From positions 1 to 64,000 of the forward strand of contig JBDUDR010000001.1 in assembly GCA_040002845.1 (NCBI GenBank): a stretch of 64,000 nt of DNA, read 5' to 3'. Both the position numbers and the translations under genes were made by a program. The DNA comes from JBDUDR01 sp040002845. GTDB taxonomy: Bacteria > Actinomycetota > Actinomycetes > Propionibacteriales > Nocardioidaceae. The notes under the pieces were generated by a model that saw nothing but the letters and a program-made list of their open reading frames with translations, did no database searches and was not told the DNA's origin. Below are positions 28,490-38,884 of the stretch, in pieces. Position 1 is the stretch's first letter, and every line of letters starts with the position of its first letter.

Positions 28490-29482
28490 ATGATCGGTTA
28501 CATACTCCGCCGCATCGTCAGCGCGATACTCGTTCTGTTCGTCACGTCGAGCCTGGTCTTCGCGCTGTTCCTGTTCGGACCTTCAGACCCGTCACAGGCG
28601 CTATGCAACGTGAACCGTTGCACCGACGCCAAGCGCGCGCAGATCCACCAGTCGCTCGGCCTCGACCAGCCGTTCCTGTCTCAGTACGGGGATTGGCTCA
28701 AGGGCCTCTTCGTTGGTCGTGAAATATCATTCGGCCCCGGATTCCACATCGACTGCAACGCTCCCTGTCTTGGTGTGTCGTACATCACCAAGGAGGAGGT
28801 GACCCCCTACCTGATGAGTCGGTTCCCCGCCACGCTGTCGATCGCCCTGGCCGGCTTCATGTATCTCGCGCTGGGCGTCGCCATCGGAGCGTTCGCGGCC
28901 CGAAGACGCGGCACCACGGTGGACAGATCGCTGGTGGCCAGCACCCTGGTGCTCAGCTCGATTCCTTTTTACATATTCGCCTTGATGTCCTACCTCTATA
29001 TCGTGCTGAAGTGGGGCATCTTACCCGACACTACCTATGTCCCGCTGACGGAAAACCCGCTGACCTGGGCGGGGCACATGATGTTGCCGTGGGCGGTGTT
29101 GGCGGCCTGGAACTGCGTCACCTACGCACGGTTCGGGCGCGGCTCGATGATCGACTCTCTGGGGGAAGACTACGTCAGGACGGCTCGGGCCAAGGGCCTG
29201 GGCGAGGCGTCGATCGTGGTCAAGCACGCCCTGCGCTCCGCCATCGTGCCCGTCATCACCATCTTCGGGATCGACATCGCGACATTGCTGGCTGGCACCA
29301 TCTTTGCGGAGAAGATCTTCAACATCCAGGGGATCGGACTGACCGCCCTCGCGGCGCTGACGACCGGGGACCTGCCCGTGATCTCGGCCACCGTGATTAT
29401 AGCCGCGGGCTTCATCGTCGTGGCAAACTTGGTGGTTGACCTGCTCTACAGCGTTCTCGACCCGCGAGTGAGGCTCGTGTGA
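28490..29482 (+). CDS. Peptide/oligopeptide ABC transporter permease (DppB-like)
   Basis: 330 residues starting MIGYILRRIVSAILVLFVTSS, the typical DppB start with one membrane helix followed by a periplasmic region carrying paired cysteines (CNVNRC, CNAPC). The permease domain has five further helices; the EAA loop is DYVRTARAKGLGEASIVVKHALRSA. It pairs with the upstream DppC-like permease. AAGGA lies before the ATG at 28490. The stop overlaps the first ATPase gene (GTGA). Confidence 0.88.
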   Translation: MIGYILRRIVSAILVLFVTSSLVFALFLFGPSDPSQALCNVNRCTDAKRAQIHQSLGLDQPFLSQYGDWLKGLFVGREISFGPGFHIDCNAPCLGVSYITKEEVTPYLMSRFPATLSIALAGFMYLALGVAIGAFAARRRGTTVDRSLVASTLVLSSIPFYIFALMSYLYIVLKWGILPDTTYVPLTENPLTWAGHMMLPWAVLAAWNCVTYARFGRGSMIDSLGEDYVRTARAKGLGEASIVVKHALRSAIVPVITIFGIDIATLLAGTIFAEKIFNIQGIGLTALAALTTGDLPVISATVIIAAGFIVVANLVVDLLYSVLDPRVRLV

Positions 29483-30564
29483 CAGTGACGGAATCAGCTA
29501 CCTCACCCTCTTCCTCAGCCGGCGACGAACCGTTCCTCGTCGTCGAAGACCTCAGCGTCAGGTTCCCCACCGCCGACGGGCTGGTTCAGGCGGTGACCGA
29601 TCTCAGCTATGAAGTCGAGCTGGGCAAGACATTGGGGATCGTGGGGGAGTCGGGCTCTGGCAAGTCCGTCTCCTCGATGTCTGTGATGGGTCTGCACGAC
29701 AACAAGCGGGCCCAAAGTAGCGGATCCATCCGGGTCGACGGTGACGAGATCATCGGCATTAGCGAGAGCCGGATGCGCAAGATTCGTGGCAACAGGGTCG
29801 CGATGATCTTCCAAGATCCGCTCTCTGCACTCCACCCGTTCTACAGGGTAGGCAGGCAGATCGCCGAGGCATACCTCACACATCACTCGGATGCGACCAG
29901 GCGGGAGGCCCGAGCCAAGGCCATCGACATGCTCGACCGGGTGGGCATCCCACAACCCGATCATCGTGTGGACGACTTCCCGCACCAGTTCTCCGGTGGA
30001 ATGCGCCAGCGCGCGATGATCGCGATGGCGTTGGTGAACGACCCGCGCCTGCTGATCGCGGATGAGCCGACGACCGCCCTTGATGTCACCGTTCAAGCAC
30101 AGATCCTTGATCTGCTGCAGGATCTGCAGCGGGACTTCGGCTCAGCCATCGTCTTCATCACCCACGACCTCGGCGTCATCGCCGAGGTCGCCGACGAAAT
30201 ACTCGTGATGTACGCCGGACGCGGAGTCGAACGCGGTTCCTGCAAGGAGATCCTCACCCACCCGGAGATGCCCTACACGTGGGGGCTGATGAGCAGCATC
30301 CCCGACGTCACGGGCGACACGTCAGCGCGTCTCCACCCGATCCCGGGCACACCGCCGAGCATGCTGGCCCCGCCCACGGGATGCTCGTTCCACCCTCGAT
30401 GCACGTTCACCGACCACGTACCCGGCGACCTGTGTGTCACGCAGATACCCGACCTGCGGCCGGGGGGCCGGGGGCTGGGGCATCTGAAGCGCTGCCACAT
30501 CGAGGACGTCGATGCGGTGTACGAATCCGAAGTCAAGTCGGACCTTGCGTGGGAGGAATCATGA
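29479..30564 (+). CDS. Peptide ABC transporter ATP-binding protein (DppD-like)
   Basis: 361 residues. Walker A GESGSGKS near residue 56, Q-loop [12 protein letters not shown], signature [15 protein letters not shown], Walker [13 protein letters not shown], switch histidine FITHDLGV. The C-terminal oligopeptide transporter domain contains CSFHPRCTF and a following Cys, an Fe-S or structural cysteine cluster seen in OppD/DppD. Energises import together with the next gene; both overlap by four bases. Confidence 0.9.
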   Translation: MTVTESATSPSSSAGDEPFLVVEDLSVRFPTADGLVQAVTDLSYEVELGKTLGIVGESGSGKSVSSMSVMGLHDNKRAQSSGSIRVDGDEIIGISESRMRKIRGNRVAMIFQDPLSALHPFYRVGRQIAEAYLTHHSDATRREARAKAIDMLDRVGIPQPDHRVDDFPHQFSGGMRQRAMIAMALVNDPRLLIADEPTTALDVTVQAQILDLLQDLQRDFGSAIVFITHDLGVIAEVADEILVMYAGRGVERGSCKEILTHPEMPYTWGLMSSIPDVTGDTSARLHPIPGTPPSMLAPPTGCSFHPRCTFTDHVPGDLCVTQIPDLRPGGRGLGHLKRCHIEDVDAVYESEVKSDLAWEES

Positions 30565-31610
30565 CGAGTGCCACGCAAAGCCCCCCGCTCCTTCGGGTCG
30601 AGAACCTCGTCAAGTACTTTCCGGTCAAATCGAGCGGCATCGTCAGGCGCGTCGTCGGTCAGGTCCAGGCCGTCGACGGGATCTCCTTCACGGTTGACAC
30701 TGGCCGGTCCATCGGGATAGTCGGCGAGTCCGGCTGCGGAAAGACCACCACGGGCCGGTTGATCACCAGGCTCGAGGAGCCGACGTCCGGCTCGATGATG
30801 TTCGAGGACACCGACATCGCCAAGCTGGGCAGCGGTCAGCTGAAGGGATACCGCCGAGAGATCCAGATGATCTTCCAGGATCCCTACTCGTCACTCAACC
30901 CCCGGCACACCGTCGGCACGATCGTCGGCACCCCGCTGCGCGTGCACAAGGTGGTTCCCGAGAAGCAGGTGTTATCACGGGTTCAGGAGCTGCTCGAGGT
31001 CGTCGGCCTCAACCCTGAGCACTACAACCGCTATCCCAGCGAGTTCTCCGGAGGACAGCGCCAGCGGATCGGGGTTGCCCGGGCGCTCTCGCTGCAGCCG
31101 AAGCTCATCGTCGCCGACGAGCCCGTGTCGGCCCTGGATGTGTCCATCCAGGCCCAGGTGGTCAACCTCCTGCAGGATCTGCAGAAGGAGTTCGGCATCG
31201 CCTTCGTTTTCATCGCCCACGACCTCGCGATCGTTCGGCACTTCTGCCCAGAGATCGCGGTGATGTATCTCGGCAAGATCGTCGAGAAGGGTGACCGCGA
31301 CACGATCTACCTGCGGCCGCACCATCCATACACGCAGGCCCTGCTCTCCGCGGTGCCCGACGTAAAGCAGGCGGCGATCGGTGGTCGCCGGGACCGCATC
31401 ATGCTTGAGGGCGATGTCCCGAGCCCCATCAACCCACCGTCGGGCTGCCGATTCCGCACCCGTTGCTGGAAGGCCCAGGACATCTGCACAGACGTGGAAC
31501 CGCCGCTGATCGACTTCGGCCACGGTCACACGGTGGCCTGCCACTTCGCGGCTCCGCCCGGTGAGGAGCGCACGACTCCAATAACCTCGGCGGCACCAGT
31601 GAACGCCTGA
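30561..31610 (+). CDS. Peptide ABC transporter ATP-binding protein (DppF-like)
   Basis: 349 residues from the ATG at 30561. Walker A GESGCGKTT, Q-loop MIFQDPYSSLNPRH, signature FSGGQRQRIGVARAL, Walker B LIVADEPVSALD, switch FIAHDLAI. The C-terminal oligopeptide domain has GCRFRTRCWKAQDIC. It is the second nucleotide-binding subunit, so all five importer subunits are present. rarA begins 9 bp after the stop. Confidence 0.9.
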   Translation: MTSATQSPPLLRVENLVKYFPVKSSGIVRRVVGQVQAVDGISFTVDTGRSIGIVGESGCGKTTTGRLITRLEEPTSGSMMFEDTDIAKLGSGQLKGYRREIQMIFQDPYSSLNPRHTVGTIVGTPLRVHKVVPEKQVLSRVQELLEVVGLNPEHYNRYPSEFSGGQRQRIGVARALSLQPKLIVADEPVSALDVSIQAQVVNLLQDLQKEFGIAFVFIAHDLAIVRHFCPEIAVMYLGKIVEKGDRDTIYLRPHHPYTQALLSAVPDVKQAAIGGRRDRIMLEGDVPSPINPPSGCRFRTRCWKAQDICTDVEPPLIDFGHGHTVACHFAAPPGEERTTPITSAAPVNA

Positions 31611-31619
31611 CCTGCGAGT

Positions 31620-32981
31620 GTGGAACCCGAAGGTCTCTTCGACATCCCGTCAGCACAGCCCAAGACCCCGGCTGGCAGCCTGACCGGGGTCGCTCATCCA
31701 GACACCCCGCTCGCCGTACGCATGCGTCCGCGCATCCTCGACGAGCTCGTCGGCCAAGACCAGCTGCTGGCAGCAGGATCTCCGCTGCGCCAGCTCATCG
31801 AGGAAGACAAGTCCTCGTCGCTGTTGCTGTGGGGTCCGCCAGGCACGGGCAAGACCACCATCGCTGCCATCGTGTCCGGTCAGACGGGTCGACGGTTCGT
31901 CGAGGTTTCCGCGGTGGTCGCCGGCGTGAAGGACGTGCGTGCCGTCATCGACGCGGCACGTCGTGATCTGGCGACGGGCGGACGCGGGACAGTGCTGTTC
32001 GTCGACGAGGTGCACCGTTTCACCAAGGCGCAACAGGACGCGTTGCTGCCTGGCGTCGAGAACCGCTGGGTCACGCTGGTGGCCGCCACCACAGAGAACC
32101 CGTACTTCTCGGTGATCTCACCGCTGTTGTCGAGATCGCTGGTGCTGACGTTGGAGCCGTTGAGCGATGACGCGATCCGCGAGGTGCTGCGCCGCGCGTT
32201 GGCGAGCGACCAAGGTCTCGCTGGACACTATGAGCTGGCCGCGGACGCCGCGGACCACATCGTGCGGCTGGCCGGCGGTGACGCTCGACGAGCGCTCACC
32301 TATCTCGAGGGGGCCGTGCGGGCCGCGGAGACGCAGCAGTCGCGAGAGCTCGACCTGGTCGCCGTCGAGACGGCCGCAAACCGCGCGGCTGTTCTGTACG
32401 ACCGGCAGGGGGACCAGCACTATGACGTCGCCAGCGCCCTGATCAAGTCGGTTCGCGGGTCGGACGTGGACGCCGCGCTGCACTACCTGGCCCGCATGGT
32501 CGCGGCGGGGGAGGATCCCCGGTTCATCGCCCGCCGGCTGGTGATCTCGGCCAGCGAGGACATCGGGCTGGCCGATCCGACGGCGCTGCCAACCGCGGTG
32601 GCGGCGGCCCAGGCGGTGCAGCTGGTCGGCCTGCCGGAGGCGGCTCTCAACTTGGCACAGGCTGTCATCGCGCTCGCGCTCGCGCCGAAGTCGAACGCGG
32701 TCACCACGGCTCTGGGCGCAGCCACCGCCGACATCGATGCCGGCCGCATCGGACCCGTCCCGGCGCATCTGCGGGGCTCGGGTTACCGCGGAGCACAGAA
32801 GCTCGGACACGGCGTTGGCTATCGCTACGCCCACGACTATCCGCGTGGCGTGGTGGCGCAGCAGTACGCCCCGGACTCGGTCACGGGGTCCGACTACTAC
32901 CAGCCGACTCGACACGGAGCGGAGGCCGACTTCGCCGACCGGCTGGCTATGTTGCGCTCAATCCTGCGTGGGGAGGAGTGA
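31620..32981 (+). CDS. rarA: Replication-associated recombination protein A (MgsA/RarA AAA+ ATPase)
   Basis: 453 residues. Walker [12 protein letters not shown] near residue 73, Walker [17 protein letters not shown], sensor 1 [10 protein letters not shown], arginine-finger region LLSRS, and the C-terminal tetramerisation domain ([21 protein letters not shown]). RarA acts at stalled replication forks. The GTG start lacks a strong Shine-Dalgarno sequence and may be reached by readthrough from the ABC operon. Confidence 0.93.
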   Translation: MEPEGLFDIPSAQPKTPAGSLTGVAHPDTPLAVRMRPRILDELVGQDQLLAAGSPLRQLIEEDKSSSLLLWGPPGTGKTTIAAIVSGQTGRRFVEVSAVVAGVKDVRAVIDAARRDLATGGRGTVLFVDEVHRFTKAQQDALLPGVENRWVTLVAATTENPYFSVISPLLSRSLVLTLEPLSDDAIREVLRRALASDQGLAGHYELAADAADHIVRLAGGDARRALTYLEGAVRAAETQQSRELDLVAVETAANRAAVLYDRQGDQHYDVASALIKSVRGSDVDAALHYLARMVAAGEDPRFIARRLVISASEDIGLADPTALPTAVAAAQAVQLVGLPEAALNLAQAVIALALAPKSNAVTTALGAATADIDAGRIGPVPAHLRGSGYRGAQKLGHGVGYRYAHDYPRGVVAQQYAPDSVTGSDYYQPTRHGAEADFADRLAMLRSILRGEE

Positions 32982-33027
32982 TAGTCGACGGTCTCTGATA
33001 GCTGTGCAACCGCGGGCGGCACCGCGA

Positions 33028-33033
33028 TAGGGT
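33028..33033 (+). promoter_or_regulatory. -10 box suggesting a leaderless start for the next gene
   Basis: TAGGGT ends 8 bp before the ATG at 33042, with TGCAAC 17 bp upstream of it as a weak -35. Transcription would begin at or within a base or two of the ATG, giving a leaderless mRNA; no Shine-Dalgarno sequence is present. Confidence 0.45.
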
Positions 33034-33041
33034 CGACCGCC

Positions 33042-33503
33042 ATGGACTCGACCTCGACCGCCGGGCTCGTGGTGGCGGCTGTGGTCGTCGTCGTTGCGTT
33101 CGTTGTCACCGTGGTGCTGGCCCAGGCGTTGGCTCGGGCGCGCAAGGAGTCTGCGCGTCTGCGTGGCGAACTGGCGGCCCTGACAGAGTGCATCGAGCGG
33201 CTTGCCGAGACCGACCGGATCCGCCGCGAGGCACCGCTCGTCCAACCAGGCGCGGTTGTTGCGCTGCCCGACGAGTACGTCATCACCGACGCGGGCAACG
33301 GTCGCAGGGTCGGCGACATCCCGTTGTCTCGACGCACCATGGCGCTGACGATGGGGGAGCCGCTGGTGAAGGTCGCCGCGTTCTCATCCGGGGTCGGTCG
33401 GGCACTTCGTGAGGAGACGCGTGCGCACATCGCGTACCAGGTGCGCCGGGAGATGAAACAGCGGCGGCGCCAGCGCCGCCATGTCAGGAGGCGGGACCAG
33501 TGA
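33042..33503 (+). CDS. Uncharacterised single-pass membrane protein upstream of alaS
   Basis: 153 residues. A membrane segment (about residues 8-28, VVVAAVVVVVAFVVTVVLA-like) is followed by a short coiled coil (RARKESARLRGELAALTECIERL), a central domain (ALPDEYVITDAGNGRRVGD) and an extremely basic end (KQRRRQRRHVRRRDQ). Actinobacteria often have a small DUF948-like or hypothetical membrane protein here. Function unknown. Overlaps the next gene by four bases (GTGA). Confidence 0.75.
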   Translation: MDSTSTAGLVVAAVVVVVAFVVTVVLAQALARARKESARLRGELAALTECIERLAETDRIRREAPLVQPGAVVALPDEYVITDAGNGRRVGDIPLSRRTMALTMGEPLVKVAAFSSGVGRALREETRAHIAYQVRREMKQRRRQRRHVRRRDQ

Positions 33504-33781
33504 GTCGGGCGTTCTGGTTTGCCGCCGGCGCCGGGGCCGGCGTGTATGCGGTCATCAAGGCCAGGCGAGCGGCCGACCGGCTGCGGCCCGCGGGCCTCGG
33601 AGACCAGCTCGCCGCCGCACAGATCGCCGGTCGGTTGTTCCTGCACGAAGTGCGAGAAGGGATGGCGGAGAAGGAAACGGAATTGCGGTCACGCCTTGGT
33701 CTGACCGACCCTGGAGTCCCAGACCAGCCGAGCCTGACCGAGAGCACCGGCGAAAGAGGCGCCCCTGATGGACACCGCTGA
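33500..33781 (+). CDS. Small conserved actinobacterial protein upstream of alaS (DUF6167-like)
   Basis: 93 residues: short hydrophobic N-terminus SRAFWFAAGAGAGVYAVIKARR, then an amphipathic helix QLAAAQIAGRLFLHEVREGMAEKE. From memory this is the DUF6167-type protein found between rarA and alaS in many actinobacteria. Function unknown. Its end overlaps alaS by 14 bp. Confidence 0.75.
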   Translation: MSRAFWFAAGAGAGVYAVIKARRAADRLRPAGLGDQLAAAQIAGRLFLHEVREGMAEKETELRSRLGLTDPGVPDQPSLTESTGERGAPDGHR

Positions 33782-36446
33782 GATCAGGCGGAGGTTCCTG
33801 ACACATTTCCAGCAGCGCGACCACACCCCGGTGCCGTCGGCCTCGTTGCTGGTCGACGACCCGACCCTGCTGTTCGTGGGCGCCGGAATGGTGCCCTTCA
33901 AGCCCTACTTTCTCGGGCAGGAGGCGGCGCCGTACCGGCGGGCCGTCAGCGTGCAGAAGTGCCTCCGTACCACCGACATCGAAGAGGTCGGGAGGACCAC
34001 CAGGCACGGCACCTTCTTCCAGATGTGCGGCAACTTCTCGTTCGGTGACTATTACAAGGAGCGGGCCATCGAGCTCGCCTGGGACCTGGTCACCAGGTCG
34101 CAGAACGACGGTGGCTACGGGTTGGACGAAGCCGTCCTGCTCGCCAGCGTCTATCACGAGGACGACGAGGCGATCTCGTTGTGGCGGCGCATCGCCGGCC
34201 TCCCGGACGAGCGCATAGTCCGGCTCGGGATGAAGGACAACTTCTGGTCGATGGGAGTGCCGGGCCCTTGTGGCCCGTGTTCGGAGATCCTCATCGACCG
34301 TGGGCCTCAGTACGGCCCAGAGGGGGACATCGAGAAGGCAGGGGACCGCTACCTGGAGTTCTGGAACCTCGTGTTCATGGAGAACATCAGGGGTGAAGGC
34401 GGCGTCAAGGAGGGGTACGAGATCGTCGGCGACCTCCCCGCCAAGAACATAGACACAGGGCTGGGGCTCGAACGCGTCGCCTACCTGCTCCAAGGCAAGG
34501 AGAACATCTACGAGATCGACGAGGTCTTCCCGGTGATCGAAACGGCGCAGCAGCTCGCGCGGCGGCCTTACGGGGCCGATCAGGAAGCCGACGTGCGCTT
34601 CCGCATCGTGTCCGACCACGTTCGGAGCGCGTTGATGCTGGTGGGCGATGGGGTGACCCCGGGGAACGAGGGCCGCGGTTACGTCCTGCGTCGGCTGATC
34701 CGCCGAGCCGTGCGGTCGATGCGGCTGCTCGGTGTCGATGACCCGACCATGCCCGAGCTGTTGCCGGTGTCGATGAACAAGATGAAGCTCTCCTATCCGG
34801 AGGTGGAGCGCGACTGGGCGCGCATCTCAGCTGTCGTCTATGCAGAGGAGGACGCGTTCCGTCAGACACTGCGCAGCGGTACGCAGATCTTCGACCAGGC
34901 GGCGGCCGAGACAAAACAGTCCGGTCGCACCGAGCTGGCCGGTGACAAGGCTTTCCAGCTGCATGACACGTTCGGGTTCCCCGTCGACCTGACCCTGGAG
35001 ATGGCGGGTGAGGCGGGCCTCACGGTGGACGAGGCGGGGTTTCGCCGGCTCATGCAACAGCAGCGGGACCGAGCGAAGGCCGATGCGAAGGCCAAGAAGG
35101 GAGCGCACGCCGACACCAGCGCTTACCGCGAGATCGCCGCCGGCCTTGGGCAACCGGTCGAGTTCACTGGTTACGAGGAGGTGGACGGCGAAGCGACAGT
35201 ACGCGGCCTGATCACGCCATCGGGTGTTGTCGCATCGGCCGGGCCCGGTGAGGAGATCGAGCTGGTGCTCGACCGGACGCCGTTCTATGCGGAGGCCGGT
35301 GGCCAGCTCGCCGACCAGGGCGTGATCGAACTGGCCGACGGCGGTCGGGTGGAGGTGCTGGATGTGCAGTCACCGGTCAGCGGGCTGATCGTGCACCATG
35401 CGCGTGTGGTCGCCGGCGACGTCTCTGTCGGTGTCGGCGCACACTCGCTGGTCGACTTGGAGCGTCGACGCTCGATATCGCGCGCCCACACGGCGACTCA
35501 TATGGTTCACAAGGCGTTCCGGGAGGCGTTGGGGGAAACCGCGACGCAGGCCGGTTCCGAGAACGCACCCGGACGGTTCAGGTTCGACTTCAGCGCCGCT
35601 GGAGCCGTGCCGGCCAGCGCGATGGCCGATGTCGAGGCCAGAGTGAACGATCTCGTGCTCGAAGACCTGAGGGTCCACGCGGACATCATGAGTCCCGAGC
35701 AAGCGGTCGCCGCGGGTGCGATGGCGCTGTTCGGAGAGAAGTACGGCTTGCAGGTGCGGGTGATCTCGGTAGGTGACTGGGCTCGAGAGCTGTGTGGTGG
35801 CACCCACGCGGCTCGCTCGGGACAGCTCGGGGTCATCAAGCTGCTCGGCGAGTCCTCCATCGGCGCGGGCGTGCGTCGCGTCGAGGCGCTGGTGGGCGCC
35901 GACGCGTACCGGTTCCTGGCCAAGGAGCACGTGCTGGTCGCCCAGCTAAGCGAGCTGCTGAAGTCCCGGCCCGAGGAGCTCCCGGAGCGGGTCGGCGACC
36001 TGGTCGAACGGCTGCGGACAGCGGAGAAGCAGATCGAGTCGTTCCACGCGCAGCAGCTGTTGGCTGCCGGTGCGGAGATCGCCGGCTCTGCCAAGGACGT
36101 CTTTGGAGTGGCACTCGTGGCGCACCGCGCCGACGGAGCCGGCCCGGGCGACGTGCGGAGGCTCGCACTCGACATCCGCTCGCGGCTGGCCGCCGACCGC
36201 CCGGGCGTGGTGGCCGTGGTCGGGTCGGCGAACGGCAAGCCGGCGGTCGTGGTCGCGGTCAACGACGCTGCCAGGTCGTGGGGACTGACCGCCAGCTCGC
36301 TGATCGGCGGGGCGGCGGCGGCGCTCGGCGGCGGTGGCGGTGGCAAGGACGACGTGGCGCAGGGTGGTGGCACCAACCCCTCGGCCATCGACGACGCGCT
36401 CCGGCAGATCGAGCGCGCGGTCGGCCAGCAGGTCAGGAGGCCCTGA
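33768..36446 (+). CDS. alaS: Alanyl-tRNA synthetase
   Basis: 892 residues. Class II core (GRTTRHGTFFQMCGNFSFGDYYKE; GPCGPCSEI), editing domain with zinc motifs HTATHMVHKAFREALG and CGGTHAARSGQLG, then a coiled coil and the glycine-rich C-Ala domain ending GGGGGGKDDVAQGGG. Charges tRNA-Ala and hydrolyses mischarged Ser/Gly. Full length and intact. ruvX follows after 4 bp. Confidence 0.96.
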   Translation: MDTAEIRRRFLTHFQQRDHTPVPSASLLVDDPTLLFVGAGMVPFKPYFLGQEAAPYRRAVSVQKCLRTTDIEEVGRTTRHGTFFQMCGNFSFGDYYKERAIELAWDLVTRSQNDGGYGLDEAVLLASVYHEDDEAISLWRRIAGLPDERIVRLGMKDNFWSMGVPGPCGPCSEILIDRGPQYGPEGDIEKAGDRYLEFWNLVFMENIRGEGGVKEGYEIVGDLPAKNIDTGLGLERVAYLLQGKENIYEIDEVFPVIETAQQLARRPYGADQEADVRFRIVSDHVRSALMLVGDGVTPGNEGRGYVLRRLIRRAVRSMRLLGVDDPTMPELLPVSMNKMKLSYPEVERDWARISAVVYAEEDAFRQTLRSGTQIFDQAAAETKQSGRTELAGDKAFQLHDTFGFPVDLTLEMAGEAGLTVDEAGFRRLMQQQRDRAKADAKAKKGAHADTSAYREIAAGLGQPVEFTGYEEVDGEATVRGLITPSGVVASAGPGEEIELVLDRTPFYAEAGGQLADQGVIELADGGRVEVLDVQSPVSGLIVHHARVVAGDVSVGVGAHSLVDLERRRSISRAHTATHMVHKAFREALGETATQAGSENAPGRFRFDFSAAGAVPASAMADVEARVNDLVLEDLRVHADIMSPEQAVAAGAMALFGEKYGLQVRVISVGDWARELCGGTHAARSGQLGVIKLLGESSIGAGVRRVEALVGADAYRFLAKEHVLVAQLSELLKSRPEELPERVGDLVERLRTAEKQIESFHAQQLLAAGAEIAGSAKDVFGVALVAHRADGAGPGDVRRLALDIRSRLAADRPGVVAVVGSANGKPAVVVAVNDAARSWGLTASSLIGGAAAALGGGGGGKDDVAQGGGTNPSAIDDALRQIERAVGQQVRRP

Positions 36447-36450
36447 ACCG

Positions 36451-36912
36451 ATGCGGACGGGAGTGCGCCTCGGGATCGATGTCGGAGACGTGCGAATCGG
36501 GGTTGCCGAGTCAGACCCGGCCGGCTCGATCGCGACACCAGTCGAAACCGTGGTCCGCGGTGAGGGCGACCTGGAACGGCTGGTCGCGATCGTCGCCGAC
36601 CGGCAGCCGGTGGAGGTGGTCGTCGGGCTCCCCCGCTCGCTGTCAGGTGCGGAGGGCACTGCGGCGCTCCGGGTTCGGGAGTACGCTGCCGCTCTGGCGG
36701 CTGCGATCGACCCGGTGCCGCTGCGACTGGTCGATGAGCGCTTGACCACCGTGACCGCCGAGCGCCAACTGCGTGACCGGGGGAGGAAGGGAGCCCGTCG
36801 CCGAGCCGTTGTCGACCAGGCGGCCGCGGTGGTGATCTTGCAGTACGCCTTGGACACAGAACAGTCTGCGGGGGCCGTGCCAGGGGAGACCCTCGACCTA
36901 GGACACATGTGA
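36451..36912 (+). CDS. ruvX: Putative pre-16S rRNA nuclease (YqgF/RuvX)
   Basis: 153 residues from the ATG at 36451 (AGGAGG upstream). RNase H-like fold: RLGIDVGDVRIGVAESD, VVVGLPRSLSG, and VDERLTTVTAERQL; catalytic acidic residues in these three blocks are retained. The family processes the 5' end of 16S rRNA and has been linked to recombination. Overlaps mltG (GTGA). Confidence 0.92.
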   Translation: MRTGVRLGIDVGDVRIGVAESDPAGSIATPVETVVRGEGDLERLVAIVADRQPVEVVVGLPRSLSGAEGTAALRVREYAAALAAAIDPVPLRLVDERLTTVTAERQLRDRGRKGARRRAVVDQAAAVVILQYALDTEQSAGAVPGETLDLGHM

Positions 36913-38009
36913 GCGACCTCGGACTGAAGCTCGACACGCCAAAGCGTCATCGGTCCAAGCAGCACGGACAGGGGCGTGGCTGTCTGGCCGTGTCCCTGGC
37001 CCTGGTGATCTTGCTGGCTGCCGGCGGTTTCGTCGTACTCAAGGGCCGTGACTACATCGCAGGCCTGCTGTCCCCGCCGGCGGACTACACCGGCGCCGGA
37101 CATGGCACTGTCACGGTGGTAGTGCATTCCGGTGACACCGCAACCGACATCGGCGAGACGCTGCTCAACACAGGAGTGGTCAAGAGCGTCGAGGCGTTCA
37201 CCGACGCCGCTCGTGAGAACCCCGCGTCACGGTCGATCCAGGTCGGAGCATATCGGCTGAAGTTAGAACTTCCGGCCAAAGCGGCGCTCAGTATGTTGCT
37301 CGATTCGAACAACCGGCTGGCGATCTCGGTCACCATCCCCGAGGGCTACACGGTCGACCAGATCGTCGAGGCGATCTCCTCCGACACGAAGTTCTCCAGG
37401 GACCAGGTCAAAACGGCGCTCGGGCAGCTGCGGCTGCCCGACTACGCGGGCGGCAACCCGGAGGGGTTCCTGTTTCCGGCGAGCTATCCGATCGGGCCCG
37501 ACACGACCGCCAGAAGCCTGCTGCAGTCGATGGTGACCAAGTTCGACCAGGTCAGCCGCGATGTCGGACTTACGCGGGGCGCTGCTGCCCTCGGCCGGAC
37601 GCCGCGCCAGATCGTGACGATCGCGAGCCTGGTGCAGGGGGAGGCACGCTTGCCGAAGGACTTCGGCAAGGTGGCCAGGGTGGTCTATGACCGGCTCCAC
37701 ATCGGCATGAAGCTGCAGTTCGACTCGACGATCCACTATGCCGTGGGCAAGGACGGTGACGTCGCGACGACACCACACGACCGCGCCGTCGACTCGCCGT
37801 ACAACACCTACAAGTACCCCGGACTGCCGCCGGGTGCCATCAACTCTCCAGGGGCCGCCGCGCTCCGTGCGGCGCTGCACCCAACGCGTGGGCAGTGGCT
37901 CTATTTCGTGACCGTGAACACCGAGACCGGCAGGACTTTGTTCGCTGACACCTACGCTCAACATCTCCGGAACGTCGACAAGTGGTGTTCAAACTCTGAC
38001 GAATGCTGA
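36909..38009 (+). CDS. mltG: Endolytic murein transglycosylase
   Basis: 366 residues. Basic cytoplasmic start (KRHRSKQHGQGRG), one membrane segment (LAVSLALVILLAAGGFVVL) and an extracytoplasmic YceG domain. The catalytic glutamate block is ASLVQGEA near residue 238, followed by LQFDSTIHYAVG and YNTYKYPGLPPGAI. It cleaves nascent peptidoglycan strands and is thought to set glycan length. aroE overlaps the end. Confidence 0.92.
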   Translation: MSDLGLKLDTPKRHRSKQHGQGRGCLAVSLALVILLAAGGFVVLKGRDYIAGLLSPPADYTGAGHGTVTVVVHSGDTATDIGETLLNTGVVKSVEAFTDAARENPASRSIQVGAYRLKLELPAKAALSMLLDSNNRLAISVTIPEGYTVDQIVEAISSDTKFSRDQVKTALGQLRLPDYAGGNPEGFLFPASYPIGPDTTARSLLQSMVTKFDQVSRDVGLTRGAAALGRTPRQIVTIASLVQGEARLPKDFGKVARVVYDRLHIGMKLQFDSTIHYAVGKDGDVATTPHDRAVDSPYNTYKYPGLPPGAINSPGAAALRAALHPTRGQWLYFVTVNTETGRTLFADTYAQHLRNVDKWCSNSDEC

Positions 38010-38842
38010 TGCGCTGCGCCGTCTTGGGTAGCCCGATCGCCCACTCGCTGTCTCCGGTGCTGCACCGAGCGGCATACGACGCCCTGGGCGTCACCGGATG
38101 GCGTTATGACGCCTACGACGTCGGCCAGGCCGGGCTGCGGCCGTTCATCGAGAGTCTCGACCACACCTGGCGCGGGCTCTCACTCACCATGCCCCTGAAG
38201 CGAGCGATCCTGCCGCTGCTCGATGATGTACGCGAAACGGCACGGATCGCCGGTGTGGCCAACACGGTCCTGATCGACTCGGCCGGCCGGCGGACCGGCG
38301 AGAACACCGACACCCCGGGGATGGTGAACGCCCTGCGTGCGGCCGGCGTGGACCGGGTCGAGTCGGCGGTGGTCGCCGGTGCCGGAGCGACCGCGGCTTC
38401 TGTGGTCCTCGCACTGCACCGTCTCGGGGTTCACGAGATCCTCCTGTTGGCACGCGCGCCAGCGAAGGCCGCCGGAGTGCAGGAATTGGCGAGCCGGCTG
38501 GGCGTAAGACTGCGAGTGCTGGAGCTCACGGCCGGGCACGCGTCTGCGGACCTGCTGGTGTCAACCCTGCCGGCCGATGCCAGTCCGGCTGGCCTCGCGG
38601 GCGTCGCACCTGTGGTGTTCGACGTCGTCTATCGACCCTGGCCGACGCCGCTTGTCGAGGCGGCCGCACAACGTGGGGCGTTGACGCTCGGTGGACTGGA
38701 TCTCCTCGTTCACCAGGCCGCCCTGCAGGTGGAGGAGATGCTGGAGGTTCGGGTCGCCCCGCTGGAGCAGATGATGGTCGCCGGCCGGCTAGCCCTCGCC
38801 GATCAGGCAACCAGCCGGACGGCTGAAGCGTCTGGTGATTGA
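38003..38842 (+). CDS. aroE: Shikimate dehydrogenase
   Basis: 279 residues. Substrate domain begins CAVLGSPIAHSLSPVLHRAAY (shikimate-binding S-L-S) with the catalytic lysine in LTMPLK; the NADP domain has VVAGAGATAASV near residue 118. Step 4 of the shikimate pathway. ATG at 38003 overlaps mltG; a second ATG two codons on is equally possible. Separated from aroC-aroK-aroB-aroQ by two genes. Confidence 0.93.
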   Translation: MLMRCAVLGSPIAHSLSPVLHRAAYDALGVTGWRYDAYDVGQAGLRPFIESLDHTWRGLSLTMPLKRAILPLLDDVRETARIAGVANTVLIDSAGRRTGENTDTPGMVNALRAAGVDRVESAVVAGAGATAASVVLALHRLGVHEILLLARAPAKAAGVQELASRLGVRLRVLELTAGHASADLLVSTLPADASPAGLAGVAPVVFDVVYRPWPTPLVEAAAQRGALTLGGLDLLVHQAALQVEEMLEVRVAPLEQMMVAGRLALADQATSRTAEASGD

Positions 38843-38884
38843 CTCGAGCGCACGGGAGTCCGCTCAGACCGCGGGGAGGTCATC